Notes: a model not told the origin generated them from the letters alone. 64,000 bases of DNA from Streptomyces sp. SLBN-118 (GCF_006715635.1 NZ_VFNP01000002.1:2294001-2358000); one strand, 5' to 3'. Positions 1-10,900 are shown, numbered from the stretch's first letter. Program-made: numbers and translations.

Positions 1-461
1 GCCTGGAATGCCCGTGCGACGAGCGCCCGATTCTCCGGGATGGTGAACATGTCGACCGGAACCGAACGGCCGGTGTCCGGATTCTGGAGTTCGGGCAGTG
101 CGGTGACCCGCTCGTCGGCCGCCCACGCCTTGCCGATTTGACGGGCCGTCACCAAGAGCAGCGGACGAAGTGCGGCCGTCGTCCGCACCTGCCGGAGATT
201 CTCCAACACCTTGTTGCAGGCGGCGGTGGCGAGCATGGACGCCGCTGTGGCCGATGGAGAGCAGATCGACGTGTAGTCGAAGACGGGTTGCCAGTGCCTC
301 GCCAGCAGCACCGCTACGGGACGTATCTCGTCCTTCCCCCCGCCGGTCCGCAGTGTCGCCGCGAGACCTTCGTCGGAGTCCCCGGAGCTGAGGCCGGTAC
401 GAGAGGGAGGGACGGGACCCGGAGTACGGGGATTTTGCATGACGTGTTCCATCCAGGGCAT
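1..461 (-). CDS. Partial ECF-sigma-like protein (runs off left edge)
   Basis: An open minus-strand frame has no stop from about 461 down to base 1, so the C-terminus lies outside the window. Its composition is that of a real Streptomyces gene. The segment HWQPVFDYTSICSPSATA, followed by an alanine-rich helix and then RPLLLVTARQIGKAW, resembles the region 2 fold of ECF-type sigma factors in a divergent Streptomyces family. Near the edge, ENRALVARAFQA resembles the start of the region 4 part in such proteins. The start is unclear: ATG codons at 461, 452 and 443 all lack a good ribosome site. What is seen is the frame and the motif; the sigma role is inference. It could be another DNA-binding regulator. 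Confidence 0.45.
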   Translation of the reverse strand, partial: MPWMEHVMQNPRTPGPVPPSRTGLSSGDSDEGLAATLRTGGGKDEIRPVAVLLARHWQPVFDYTSICSPSATAASMLATAACNKVLENLRQVRTTAALRPLLLVTARQIGKAWAADERVTALPELQNPDTGRSVPVDMFTIPENRALVARAFQ

Positions 462-1046
462 TGCGGTGGGGGGTTGAACGGTTACCGGTTCCCCGGCCCG
501 AGTTGCCGGCCCGGAGAAATATCTGTCGCTTGAAAGAGTGCGCCCTACTTGGTCTGTACCGCAGTGAAATTCGAACGACTGAACAAGAATCACCATGTTC
601 AGACGCGAGGAAGCTCACCCTTACACAAACCGCAGGCATGGAACAAGAGTTCCGGAACCGCGACCATTTCCCACTTCTGCCTGGTAAAGAAAAGGAGCGC
701 TCGACTTTTGTTCAGGGTTGGCCGGTTCCTCGCCCCGCCCGGGGGTCATCACTCTCAGAGCGCGACAATCACGGCTTCCGTCACCCTGACACTCGTCCTA
801 CGGAAGTCCCGTCGGGCCTCGGCGCGCGGGACGCCATGGGCGCGCGGTTCGTAGGCCGCACCGAGGGCCCTACAGGGCTACATGGTTGACAGAGGGTCAG
901 AGAATCCCCTGGTCGCCGTATGTCGGGCCGCCGCATCGCTCGCAAACCTGCTAGCTGTGGGCGCGATGCGAACCGAATATTTCCAGGGCAAATGACCAGG
1001 AAGTGCCGGTTCGGCTCGCCCCCACAGCGCTCACGAAAGGTCCGGG
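462..1046. other. Intergenic region, no gene recognised
   Basis: About 585 bases separate the divergent partial sigma-like gene and the S8 protease. Frames here are short and overlap without coding bias. The region presumably holds the promoters of both neighbours. No convincing operator or RNA was seen. Confidence 0.5.
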
Positions 1047-2327
1047 ATGCATAAATTCTTCGGCGTCGCCGTCCTCGCTCTTGCCCTGCTGACGGCTTCA
1101 CCGACCTCTACCGCGGCCACGGAGTCTGCCCCCTCCAGCCACTCGGGCCAGATCCCCGGCCGGTACATCGTGACCCTCGCCGACACCACCGAGGACGCCG
1201 CCGACATGGATGCGGCTGTGGACGCGTCTGTGCAGCAGGCTTCCACCCTCGGTGCGGTGGTGCGCCACGTCTATCGCTACGCGGCCCACGGCTATGCGGC
1301 AACCATGACCCCGGCCGCCGCAGCCGCGCTCGCCGCCGACCCGCATGTTTCGGTGCAGCCCGACCGGTGGGTACGAGTCGCCGCCCAGACGGTCCCGACC
1401 GGTGTGGACCGGGCGGAGGCGGACAAGAGCCCAACCGCCGCCATCGACGGCAAGGACACCCGGGTCAATGCCGATGTGGCTGTCATCGACACCGGAGTGA
1501 ATCTGAGCCACCCGGACCTGAACGTGTACAGGGCCGGAGGCAAGAACTGCACGGCCCCCGCGCTGCCCTTCCTGCCCCCGATGCCTCCTGAGGACTACCA
1601 CGGCCACGGCAGCCATGTCGCCGGAATCATCGGCGCCCTGGACAACAACACCGGAGTCGTCGGTATGGCACCGGGTGTCCGGATCTGGCCGGTGCAGGTG
1701 CTCAGCGCCAGCGGCTTCGGCAGCACGGCGGACGTCATCTGCGGCATCGACTACGTCACCCAGCACGCCGGCCAGATCGAAGTCGCCAACATGAGTCTGG
1801 GCGGCGAGGGCACCGACGACGGCAACTGCGGCAGGACCAACGGCGATGCCATGCACCGGGCCATCTGTGATTCGGTCGCCAAGGGCATCACCTACACCGT
1901 TGCGGCCGCCAACGACCACGCCGACGCGAAGAACACCACCCCGGCCGCGTACGACGAAGTGATCACCGTCAGCGCCCTGGCAGACTTCGACGGCAAGCCC
2001 GGAGGCGCCGGCCGGCCCACCTGCCGCACCGACCAGGACGACACCTTTGCCGACTTCTCCAACTACGGCGCCGATGTCGACCTGATCGCACCAGGCGTGT
2101 GTATCCGCTCCACGTACAGATTCGGCGGCTACTCGACGCTGTCCGGCACCTCGATGGCGGCACCCCACGTCGCGGGCGGCGCGGCACTGTACAAGGCCAC
2201 CCACCCAGGCGCATCCCCCCTGGCCGTCAAGTTGGCCCTGCAGGCCGCCGGCGGCGTCGACTGGACCTGGCCCTCCCAGGACCCCGACGGCATCAAGGAG
2301 AAGCTCCTCAAGGTCTCGTCCTTCTGA
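1047..2327 (+). CDS. Secreted S8 (subtilisin-type) serine protease
   Basis: The 426-residue protein begins with a signal peptide (Lys near the start, then a Val/Leu/Ala-rich core ending around residue 25 at TSTAA). An I9-like propeptide follows (PGRYIVTLAD... near 40-110). The S8 catalytic triad is complete: Asp148 in VAVIDTGVNLSHPDL, His187 in HGHGSHVAG and Ser369 in SGTSMAAPHVAGG. The oxyanion Asn lies in TVAAANDHAD. The enzyme should be exported, self-process its propeptide and cleave extracellular proteins. The ATG at 1047 is preceded by a GAAAGG-type ribosome site. The gene is transcribed alone and ends just before a strong hairpin. Nothing suggests a specific substrate. Confidence 0.93.
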   Translation: MHKFFGVAVLALALLTASPTSTAATESAPSSHSGQIPGRYIVTLADTTEDAADMDAAVDASVQQASTLGAVVRHVYRYAAHGYAATMTPAAAAALAADPHVSVQPDRWVRVAAQTVPTGVDRAEADKSPTAAIDGKDTRVNADVAVIDTGVNLSHPDLNVYRAGGKNCTAPALPFLPPMPPEDYHGHGSHVAGIIGALDNNTGVVGMAPGVRIWPVQVLSASGFGSTADVICGIDYVTQHAGQIEVANMSLGGEGTDDGNCGRTNGDAMHRAICDSVAKGITYTVAAANDHADAKNTTPAAYDEVITVSALADFDGKPGGAGRPTCRTDQDDTFADFSNYGADVDLIAPGVCIRSTYRFGGYSTLSGTSMAAPHVAGGAALYKATHPGASPLAVKLALQAAGGVDWTWPSQDPDGIKEKLLKVSSF

Positions 2328-2344
2328 TCGACGGTCACAGAACT

Positions 2345-2375
2345 GTGGGCGCGCCCCGATGAGGGGCGCGCCCAC
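2345..2375 (+). terminator. Hairpin terminator after S8 protease
   Basis: A perfect 13-bp GC-rich stem (GTGGGCGCGCCCC and its complement) surrounds the 5-base loop GATGA, 18 bases after the protease stop. There is no T-run, as is common for Streptomyces terminators. Confidence 0.8.
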
Positions 2376-2492
2376 GCGCGTCCGGCGCCTCCCGAGCGCC
2401 GCCGGGTGAAGGCGCCGCCGTGCCAGATTGCCTGGAGCATGCCGCAAGCGCGCCGACCGGCCGCCTCCCCCGCCCGTGGCTACGGTGCTTCC

Positions 2493-2912
2493 ATGAGCCT
2501 GAGCATGCGCAATCAGATCCCCGGCACGGTCGTCTCCGTCACCCCCGGGGAGGTCATGGCGACCGTCGGGGTCCGCCTTCAGGGCGGCCAGGAGATCACC
2601 GCCGCGATCACTCTGGAGGCCGTCCGGGCGCTGGGCCTCGCGCCGGGCTCGGTCGTACGTGTCCTGGTGAAGTCCACGGAGGTCTCCCTGGCCACGGCCG
2701 CGGTCGAGGGCCTGAGCATCCGCAATCAGATCCCGGGCACGGTCAACGGCATCACCGCCGGTGCCGCGATGGCAAGCGTCAAGGTCGGCGTCGTCGGCGG
2801 CGAGCTGACGGCCGCGATCACGAAGGACGCGGTGGCCGATCTGGGCCTGGCGGCGGGGTCCTCGGTCGTCGCGCTGATCAAGGCGACGGAGATCTCCCTC
2901 GCGACGGACTGA
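2493..2912 (+). CDS. Tandem Mop/TOBE-domain molybdate-binding protein
   Basis: The 139-residue protein consists of two repeats of the ~68-residue Mop (TOBE) fold. Each starts with SxRNQIPGTV (near residues 4 and 73) and ends with a conserved LVKSTEVSLA or LIKATEISLA strand. Di-Mop proteins (molbindins) bind molybdate or tungstate oxyanions in the cytoplasm and act as metal stores or sensors. The longer frame upstream has no coding character. The chosen ATG has no ribosome site, but TACGGT lies seven bases before it, which fits a -10 element of a leaderless Streptomyces transcript. No molybdate transporter genes lie next to it. Confidence 0.85.
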   Translation: MSLSMRNQIPGTVVSVTPGEVMATVGVRLQGGQEITAAITLEAVRALGLAPGSVVRVLVKSTEVSLATAAVEGLSIRNQIPGTVNGITAGAAMASVKVGVVGGELTAAITKDAVADLGLAAGSSVVALIKATEISLATD

Positions 2913-3036
2913 CGACCCCAGGTCAACCGTCGCATCGGTCCGTCCCGGCAGGCGCCGTGCCCCCTCCTGACGGCGCGAAGGGCATCGGTCCGGTCACCCT
3001 GGTGGCCGATGGTCACCCAGTTGGCGGATCCGGGCA

Positions 3037-4278
3037 TCACAACGCTCCGTCACCACCAGAAATGCCGGGCCCGTGCTCCGCCGTGCTTCGCTGCGCGACG
3101 GAGCGGGTCAGCCGTGGCAGCGCGAGGAAGACCGTCGCGGCGGCGAGCACGGCCGCCGCACAGGACACGCGGTAGCCCGCCGTCGTGCCCGCCGCGTCGA
3201 CCACCCACCCGGACGCGGCGTAGCCCAGCGCCACCCCGACGGATAGGCCCGAGACAAGCCAGGTGATGCTCTCGGTGAGCTGAGCGGGCGGCGCCAGGTG
3301 GTTCACCAGCCCCATCGCGGTGATCAGGGTCGGTGCGATGGCCACGCCCGCCACAAAGAGCATCCCGGCCAGCGCCGCGAGACTCGGCGCGAACAGCAAC
3401 GGTGCCATCGTCACCGCCATCGCGCAGACGCTGACCAGCAACCGCCGTGTGATCGACCCCCGCGGGCTGATCGCGCCGAAGGCCATGCCCGCCAGGCCCG
3501 AACCGAGCGCGTACACGCCCAGCAGCACGCCGGAGAGCCCCTTGTGGTCGTGTGCGCCGGCGAACGCCACCGTCGCGACCTCCACCGAACCGTAGGTCAC
3601 GCCCACCGACGTCAGCGTCAGTACCAACAGTCCCAGTCCCGGGACGCGCAGGGCGCTTCCCCCGGGACGTTGCGACTCGTGGCGCACCGGCGGTTCCGTA
3701 CGCCGCTGGGCGGCGAACAGCAGGACGCCGACCGCGAGCAGGATCGCGGTCGCCAGCGGTCCGGCTTCGGCGCTGACGCTGGTCGACAGAGTGATCGCCA
3801 GGATCGGGCCGACGACATAGATCACCTCGTCGAGCACCGACTCCAGCGAGTACGCGGTGTGCAGCAGCCGCGGTGACTCCCGGTGAAGCTCCGCCCAGCG
3901 GGACCTGACGAGTGCGCCCATGCTGGGCATGCAGCCTGCTGCCGCCGCCGCGACATAGAGCGTCCAGGCCGGGGCGGCGTACCGGGCGCACAGCAGCAGC
4001 GCACCGATGGCGGCGACCGTCACAGCCATCGCCGGGACGACGACCCGGCGCTGGCCGTGACGGTCGACCAGCCGGGAGATCTGCGGTCCGATCGCCGCGG
4101 CGGCGAGCGCCTGCGTGGCGGAGACCGAGCCGGCGAGCCAGTACTCGTCGCCGAGCTGCGACAGCATGGTGACGATGCCGACGCCGATCATCGACATCGG
4201 AAGGCGTGCGATGAAGCCCGCGGCAGAGAAGAGCACACTGCCTGCGGGCGAGAAGATCCGGCGGTAATCGGAGAGCAT
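3037..4278 (-). CDS. MFS transporter
   Basis: The 413-residue protein is hydrophobic with about 12 predicted membrane helices. It has an MFS-like loop between helices 2 and 3 (SRLVDRHGQRR) and a second similar loop in the C-terminal half (GAISPRGSITRR). It belongs to the drug/metabolite efflux type of MFS proteins; the substrate cannot be read. The start ATG has GGAG five bases upstream on the minus strand. It converges with the Mop gene and shares no operon with the GGDEF-EAL gene that diverges from it. Confidence 0.85.
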   Translation of the reverse strand: MLSDYRRIFSPAGSVLFSAAGFIARLPMSMIGVGIVTMLSQLGDEYWLAGSVSATQALAAAAIGPQISRLVDRHGQRRVVVPAMAVTVAAIGALLLCARYAAPAWTLYVAAAAAGCMPSMGALVRSRWAELHRESPRLLHTAYSLESVLDEVIYVVGPILAITLSTSVSAEAGPLATAILLAVGVLLFAAQRRTEPPVRHESQRPGGSALRVPGLGLLVLTLTSVGVTYGSVEVATVAFAGAHDHKGLSGVLLGVYALGSGLAGMAFGAISPRGSITRRLLVSVCAMAVTMAPLLFAPSLAALAGMLFVAGVAIAPTLITAMGLVNHLAPPAQLTESITWLVSGLSVGVALGYAASGWVVDAAGTTAGYRVSCAAAVLAAATVFLALPRLTRSVAQRSTAEHGPGISGGDGAL

Positions 4279-4657
4279 GGGACTCCACGCTCCGTCAGGA
4301 GCCGATCGTCGCTGGGCGGATCCGGTTCGGTTCCGCGTCCACCATTCTCACGTATGGCGCGGTGTCTCGCGACGCGACGCGGTATCTCTCCGTGCGCGTG
4401 CGGGAAATGGCGAGCCGGGTAAGCTGGAGACACGGACACGTCGATGTCTTGGCGAAAAGGAGCCCGTACACCGGAGAACGACCACACCGGTGACTGCGTA
4501 TTAGCGGCGATCGTGTTCCCTGGCGACCAGGCCGGTTCCCGGCCCCGGAGAATTCCCCTCACCCCAGCCCGATCCCACGGGCCTCTCCGCTGACGCCCGG
4601 TGCCGTTTGCCCTGCTTGGCCCGCCCGACAAGTGGCCCTCCCTGGAGGTGAGTTGGG
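4279..4657. other. Intergenic promoter region, no gene recognised
   Basis: About 380 bases lie between the divergent MFS and GGDEF-EAL genes and contain no credible frame. They presumably carry both promoters. A good ribosome site (GGAGGTGA) closes the region, seven to eight bases before the GTG of the downstream gene. Confidence 0.5.
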
Positions 4658-7600
4658 GTGAACCAGCGACTGCGAAGCCAGTCCGCGATGGCCGTCGTCA
4701 GCGCATGCATCGTCCTGCTGACCGCGCTCTACTACACATTTCCGGAACAGCGGCTGATCTTCGTAGGAATTGGAGCGATCGGCGTTATCGGTATTGTCCT
4801 GGGTGTCTTTCTCAACCGCCCGGCGCATCGACTTCCCTGGCTGTTGCTCGCCGCGGGAAACTTCGCCTTCGCCGCGGGCCAGGCAACCCAGATCATCCTC
4901 ATCGAGTTGCTGCACGAGGAGATGCCGTTTCCATCGATCGCCGACGGCTTCTATCTCGCGGCATATCCGCTTTATGCGGCCGGGCTGCTGGGCTTTGTCC
5001 ACTGGCGCACGGGTTGGCGCGACCGCGCGAGCCTCGTCGACGCACTGACACTGACAGTTGGCCTGGCACTGCTGTCGTGGCTCTTCCTCATCAACCCGTA
5101 CGCCCAGGCCCCGGGTCTCACCTGGGTGCAGAAGGCGTTCTCCATGGCCTATCCGCTCGGCGACATCCTCGTCCTGGCGATGCTGCTGCGGCTGCTCGCC
5201 GGCCGTGGCGGCAAGAGCCCCGCGCTGATGCTGCTCACCGCGGGCACCGTCGGCCTGCTCGTCGCAGACGTGATGTACGGCCTGATCCAACTGCACGGGA
5301 CCTGGCGCACGGGTACCGCGGTCGAACTCGGCTGGGCCGTCCTGTACGGCGCCTGGGCGGCGGCCGCGCTCCACCCGTCCATGCGGACGATGACCCAACC
5401 GGCTGTTTGGCGCGGTGAGACCGGCATAGGCCGGCTGAGCCTGCTCACCCTGGCGTCGCTGATCGCACCGGCCATCCTCCTGAGCGAGGCGGTACGCGGC
5501 GTGAGCTCCAACGTCGGCGTCATCGGGGTGTTCTCCGCGGTGCTGTTCGTCCTTGTCCTCTACCGCCTGGCGGGCGTGGCGGCCACCCACCGACAGGCGC
5601 TCGGCCGGGAGAAGGTGTTGCGCAACGCGGTGTCCTCGCTGGGCGGAGCGGGCGATCTGCGGGATGTGGCCACTGCCGTCCACTCCACTGTGAAGGAGCT
5701 GGTGTCGCACGGCCCGCCGCGTTCCGCGCTGCTCACCGTCCCGGACAACACGCTCTGGGTGAACGGGGCGCAGGGTGTCCGCGGGGCGGCGTACACGCGT
5801 GTGAACGCGGCCATACGGGAACTGACCGCGTCCGGCGAGAACCACCTGGTGACCCTCGACGGTGTGGGGCCCGATCTTGCCGCCTACCTCACGAGCTCGG
5901 ACGAGGTGCCGGGCCGTCAGGTCTACGCGCTGGTCTGCCCGCTCACCTCGCAGGATCACCCTTCGGGTGATCCGCTGGTCGGGGGGATGACCGTGGCCGG
6001 GGACGAGCAGGACCTGCTCGTACTCCGCGAAACGCTGGCGACTCTCGCCGCGCAGACGGCCCTTGCCGTCGCACGGGTCACCCTCGCCGAGGAGGTCAAC
6101 CAGCGCAACAGCGAGGCGTACTTCCGCACGCTGGTACAGAACGCCTCCGACGTCATCCTGATTCTCGACGACGACGACCGGGTCCGTTACGCCAGCCCGT
6201 CCGCCGACCAGGTGCTCGGCGTTCCGCACCTCGAGGGCACCCACATCATCGATCTTGTGCCGCCGAAGGACAGCCGCACGGTGGTCGAGACGCTCGGCCG
6301 GATGCGGAGCCACGAGTACCAGACCAGGCGCGAGCACTGGCACATGGTCCGCACCGACGCGTCGACCATCGAGGTCGAGGTGAGGTGGAGTGACCTGCGC
6401 GAGGAGACGACCGTCGGCGGGGTGGTGCTCACCCTGCGGGACGTGACCGAACAGCTCAAGCTCGAACGCGAACTCACCCACCAGGCGTTCCACGACGCGC
6501 TCACCGGCCTGGCCAACCGCGTGCTCTTCCAGGACCGGGTCAGCCACGCCCTGGCACAGGCCCAGCGCGACGGCACGGTGGTCGGCGTGCTCTTCGTCGA
6601 CGTGGACGACTTCAAGGTCGTCAACGACATACACGGCCACGGCGTGGGCGACGAACTCCTGGTCGCGCTGTCGCTCCGGCTGCAGACCACGGTCCGTGCC
6701 TCTGACACCGCCGCGCGCATAGGCGGTGACGAGTTCGCACTGCTGGTGGAGGGCTCGGCCTCCCTGGACGGCGTGGAGCGGTTCACCGAAAACGTGATGA
6801 CCGTATTCGCCGAGCCGTTCCGGCTCAGTGTCGGGGCGGTGAGCACGTACGCCAGCATCGGCGTGGCGACGACCGAGGACAGTATCGACTCGGTCGAACT
6901 GCTGACCCACGCCGATCTCGCGCTGTACGCGGCGAAGACGGCGGGCAAGCGCCAGTGGCGCCGCTACTACCCGGATCTGCAGAGCGGCATGGCCGAGCGT
7001 GCCAAATTGCAGGAGGGCCTGGACAATTCGCCGATCGAGACATCGTTCCTGGTGCTCTACCAGCCCATCGTGGAGCTGGCCAGCGGGCGGATCTCCGGCT
7101 TCGAGGCGCTCGTTCGCTGGCCCCACTCCACGCGCGGCATGGTGCTGCCGGAGCAGTTCATCACGCTGGCCGAGGAGAGCGGGCAGATCGTCCCGCTCGG
7201 CGCCTGGGTGCTCAACCAGGCGACGGCCGAAGCCGTCCGGTGGCACGACTCCGTGCGAAGCGACGGGGCCGCCGGCCGCAAGGAACCGTACATCAGCGTG
7301 AACGTGTCGCCGCGCCAGTTCCGGGACGCGGAGTTCTGCAACGTGGTCCAGCGCGCCTTGGATCTCTCCGGCATCGAGCCGTCGTCTCTCGTACTGGAAC
7401 TGACCGAGAGTGTGCTGATGTACAACGACGAACGAATCCTGCGTGAGATGAGTGAGCTCACCGATCTCGGGATCCGTATCGCGATCGACGACTTCGGAAC
7501 GGGCTACTCGTCGCTGAGCTATCTGCGTGAGTTCCCCATCTCGATCCTCAAGATCGACAAATCGTTCGTCGACGACCTCGGGCGCTCGCCCGAACAGTAC

Positions 7601-7834
7601 GCCCTGGTCGAGGGCATCGCGCATCTCGCCGACACACTCGGTCTCACGGTGATCGCCGAGGGAGTGGAGGACGTGAGGCAGCGGGAGTCGCTGATCTCCA
7701 TGGGCTGCGAGCTGGCCCAGGGGTATCTCTTCGCCGAGCCGGTCAGCGCCCAGGAGGCGGAGCAACTCATCCTCGCGCCGCCGCTCGGCCGTCTGGCCGA
7801 AGTGCCTGAGGTGCACGCGGACAGGAAGCGGTGA
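4658..7834 (+). CDS. Membrane PAS-GGDEF-EAL cyclic-di-GMP enzyme
   Basis: The 1058-residue protein starts with about 300 hydrophobic residues forming eight to ten membrane helices. A GAF-like stretch (roughly 300-470), a PAS domain (about 480-600), a GGDEF domain and an EAL domain follow. The diguanylate cyclase signature RIGGDEFALL is intact at about residue 687. An I-site RASD sits five residues upstream, so product inhibition is expected. The phosphodiesterase half keeps FEAL (Glu816), NVSPRQF, ELTES, DDFGTGYSSL, KIDKSFV and EGVE, so both activities look possible. Architecture resembles the Streptomyces RmdB type, which tunes c-di-GMP and development. Start GTG at 4658 has GGAGGTGA upstream. 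The next gene follows 71 bases downstream and may be co-transcribed. Confidence 0.93.
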   Translation: MNQRLRSQSAMAVVSACIVLLTALYYTFPEQRLIFVGIGAIGVIGIVLGVFLNRPAHRLPWLLLAAGNFAFAAGQATQIILIELLHEEMPFPSIADGFYLAAYPLYAAGLLGFVHWRTGWRDRASLVDALTLTVGLALLSWLFLINPYAQAPGLTWVQKAFSMAYPLGDILVLAMLLRLLAGRGGKSPALMLLTAGTVGLLVADVMYGLIQLHGTWRTGTAVELGWAVLYGAWAAAALHPSMRTMTQPAVWRGETGIGRLSLLTLASLIAPAILLSEAVRGVSSNVGVIGVFSAVLFVLVLYRLAGVAATHRQALGREKVLRNAVSSLGGAGDLRDVATAVHSTVKELVSHGPPRSALLTVPDNTLWVNGAQGVRGAAYTRVNAAIRELTASGENHLVTLDGVGPDLAAYLTSSDEVPGRQVYALVCPLTSQDHPSGDPLVGGMTVAGDEQDLLVLRETLATLAAQTALAVARVTLAEEVNQRNSEAYFRTLVQNASDVILILDDDDRVRYASPSADQVLGVPHLEGTHIIDLVPPKDSRTVVETLGRMRSHEYQTRREHWHMVRTDASTIEVEVRWSDLREETTVGGVVLTLRDVTEQLKLERELTHQAFHDALTGLANRVLFQDRVSHALAQAQRDGTVVGVLFVDVDDFKVVNDIHGHGVGDELLVALSLRLQTTVRASDTAARIGGDEFALLVEGSASLDGVERFTENVMTVFAEPFRLSVGAVSTYASIGVATTEDSIDSVELLTHADLALYAAKTAGKRQWRRYYPDLQSGMAERAKLQEGLDNSPIETSFLVLYQPIVELASGRISGFEALVRWPHSTRGMVLPEQFITLAEESGQIVPLGAWVLNQATAEAVRWHDSVRSDGAAGRKEPYISVNVSPRQFRDAEFCNVVQRALDLSGIEPSSLVLELTESVLMYNDERILREMSELTDLGIRIAIDDFGTGYSSLSYLREFPISILKIDKSFVDDLGRSPEQYALVEGIAHLADTLGLTVIAEGVEDVRQRESLISMGCELAQGYLFAEPVSAQEAEQLILAPPLGRLAEVPEVHADRKR

Positions 7835-7905
7835 TGGCCGCGGCTTCTGCCGCGAGACGTGCGGGCCGTGCTCCGCAGGGCACCGCCCGAGGCAGGAGGC
7901 TCAAG

Positions 7906-10900
7906 GTGACAGAACGTGAGGACTCACCGGCAGAGTCGGCTGCGCCGAGCGTCGTGCTGGGCAACGACGAGGAGCAGTACGCCATTTGGCCCGCTGAGCG
8001 CCGGATTCCGGCCGGGTGGCGCCTGATCGGCGGACCGGCGTCCGCCGAGTGGTGCGGGAGCCAGGTCGAACGCCTGTGGACCGACATGCGGCCGGCGAGT
8101 GCCCGCGCCGAGCGGCGGCTCCCGGGATCCGGGCCGGGCATCGTGCCCGAGCTGGTCCGGGAGCGGGCGCGGCATGAGCCGTCCGCTCCCGCGGTGCTCT
8201 CGGACGAGGGCCGGCTCACCTACGCCGAGTTGACCGACCAGGCCGACCGGCTCGCCCGTGACCTGCGGGAGTCGGGCGTCGACGCGGAGTCCGTCGTCAC
8301 CGTGTGCCTCGACCGCGTGCCGGAGCTGATCGTCGCTTTGCTGGCGGTGCTGAGCTCCGGTGGCGCGTTCCTCCCCCTCGACCCGGCGACTCCGCAGCAG
8401 CGGATCGTCGCACTCGTCGGGGAGACCAGTTCACGCGTCATCATCTCGAGCCGCGAGCACGCCCCGTTGTTCGCGGGATGCGAGGCGCGGATCCTCTACG
8501 CAGGGGAACCTGCCACGCAGGCGCCGCAGGAGAAACCGCGTCCCGCCCGCGGCCCCCGGCCGGACGACCTCGCCTATGTGATCTACACCTCCGGATCCAC
8601 CGGCCCCCCCAAGGGTGTGATGATCACCCACCGGTCGCTGGCCCACTCCCTCTCCGTGGTGGCCCGGGCCTACGAACTGACGCCCGGCGACCGGGTGCTG
8701 CACGCCGCGGCGCTCGGTTTCGACACGTCGCTGGAGCAGATTTTCGCCACGCTGATCAGCGGCGCGACCCTCGTCCTCGCGGGAACAGGCACCTGGGCGC
8801 CCACCGATCTGCTGCACCGCCTCCCCGAGCAGGGCATCACCGTCGCCGACCTGACCCCCGCCTACTGGCATCGGCTCGTCTCCCTCGCGGACCGCGGCGA
8901 CGTCCTCTCGTCGCTGAGGCTCGGCATCGTCGGCGGCGAGATCGTCACCGCGACGGACTGCCTCGCCATTCTGCGCCGGATCCCGGGCGGGCGGCTCGTC
9001 AACGCCTACGGACTCACCGAGACCACCATCACCTCCACGCTCTGCGACCTCAAAGAGGAAGTGCTCTCCGCGCCGGACACCGCCGTCGCCCCGATCGGAA
9101 GGGCCCTGGAGGGGAATCACATCCATGTGCTCGACGCCGAACTGAACCCGGTGCAGCCGGGCCGGCGCGGCGAGATCTACATCGGCGGCGCGGGGCTGGC
9201 GCGCGGTATCTGGCAGCAACCCGCTCTGACCGCACAGCAGTTCCTGCCCGACCCGCACGGCTCCGCTCCGGGGGACAGGATGTATCGCACCGGGGATCTG
9301 GGCCGACGGCGCCCGGACGGCAGCCTGGAAATACTGGGACGGGTCGACGACCAGATGAAGATCCGCGGCTTCCGGGTCGACCCGGCCGAGATCGAGGCCG
9401 CGCTCGCCTCCCACCCGGAGGTGAGCCAGGCGATGGTGGTGGCCCGGAGTCGCGACAACGGCGACCGGCATCTCATCGCGTACTACACACCCGCCGGACC
9501 GCCGGACGGCGGCGAGGCGGCGCTGCGCACCCGGCTGCGGTCGGAACTCGGCGAGGTCCTGCCGGGCTATATGATCCCGGCGGCCTTCCACGCGGTGGAA
9601 CAGCTGCCCCTCGCGCCCAGCGGAAAGCTCGACCGCAAGGCCGTGCCGGAACCCAAGCCCGCGGCGACGACGGCCGACACCGAGGACCGTCCGGTGCCGC
9701 AGGGGATGGCGCAGTTGTGGAGCCAGCTCCTGGGTGTGGACTACGTCCGCCCGCAGGACGACTTCTTCGAACTGGGCGGCAACTCGCTGCTGGCCATGGA
9801 GATGCTCGCCCGGACCCGCGTCATCTTCGGCATAGGCGTCTCACAGATACGCGAGCTGACCCGTTCACTGCTGCGGCAGCCGATGCTCGGCGCGTTCACC
9901 GAGTCCGTGCGCCAGGCACGTGCCGGCACACTGGCCCACCCGGAGGGCGGAAGCGTCGACTTCACCGCCGAGACCGATCGGCGCGTTCCGGCAGTGCGAC
10001 ACAACGCGCCCGCTCCGCACCCCCGGCACCCCGGCGACGTCCTCCTCACCGGCGCGACGGGGTTCTGCGGCGCGTACATGATCGACGAGCTGCTGCGCAC
10101 GGCCACGGGTCGGGTCCTCTGCCTGGTCAGGGCCTCCGACGAGCTGGAGGGAATGGAGCGGCTCCGCGAGAGCCACAAGCGGTACGTCCTCAGCGATCTT
10201 TTCAGCGACCGCGTGCAGCCGGTCGTCGGCGACCTGGGCAAGCCCGGACTGGGGCTTTCTCCCGGCGCCTTCGAGGAGCTGGGGTCGACCATCGACGCCG
10301 TCTACCACTTCGGCGGCCAGGTCAACTTCATCTACCCGTACCACGACTTGCGCGCGGCCAACGTCGAGGGAACCTACGAGATCATCCGCCTCGCCGCCGA
10401 CAGGGCCGTGCCCGTCCACTTCACCTCCAGCATGGCGGTGCTCGCCGGGTTCGGGCCGGCCGGGGTGCGTGAGGTGACAGAGAACACGCCGCTGCGCTTC
10501 CCGGAGTATCTGTCGGTGGGATACGTGGAGAGCAAGTGGGTCGGCGAGGCGCTGCTGAAGAAGGCGTCCGACGCGGGCCTGCCGGTAGCCATCCACCGCC
10601 TGATGGACATCACGGGCGGCAGCACCACCGGCGTGATGAACACCAGCAGCGAGATGGCCGCCCTGTTCGGCTTCATCGCGCGGACCGGGCTGTGCCCTGA
10701 CGTCCGGCTGCCGCTGGACTTCCTGCCGGCCGACCACCTCGCCCGCGCAATCGGGCACATCTCCACCCACCATCCCGCTCGTGGCGAGGTCTACCACCTC
10801 ACCAACCCCCGTCCCACGCTGCTGGATTCGCTCGCCGAGCGCCTGCGCCGGCGGGGCTACCCGGTCCAGGCGATCCCGTACGCCGAATGGATCGCCGCTC

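Noticed and set aside
1098..2447. Long minus-strand frame opposite the S8 protease
   Set aside because: Shadow of a protease with a full catalytic triad; no recognisable motif and no ribosome site.
4559..7816. Very long minus-strand open frame opposite the GGDEF-EAL gene
   Set aside because: It is the antisense shadow of a gene with complete PAS, GGDEF and EAL motifs; its own translation is charged and low-complexity without domains.
7831..7905. Upstream GTG/ATG starts for the NRPS-like gene
   Set aside because: They overlap the GGDEF-EAL stop, encode an Arg-rich extension and lack a ribosome site, whereas GTG 7906 has AGGAGG and opens directly into the MbtH domain.
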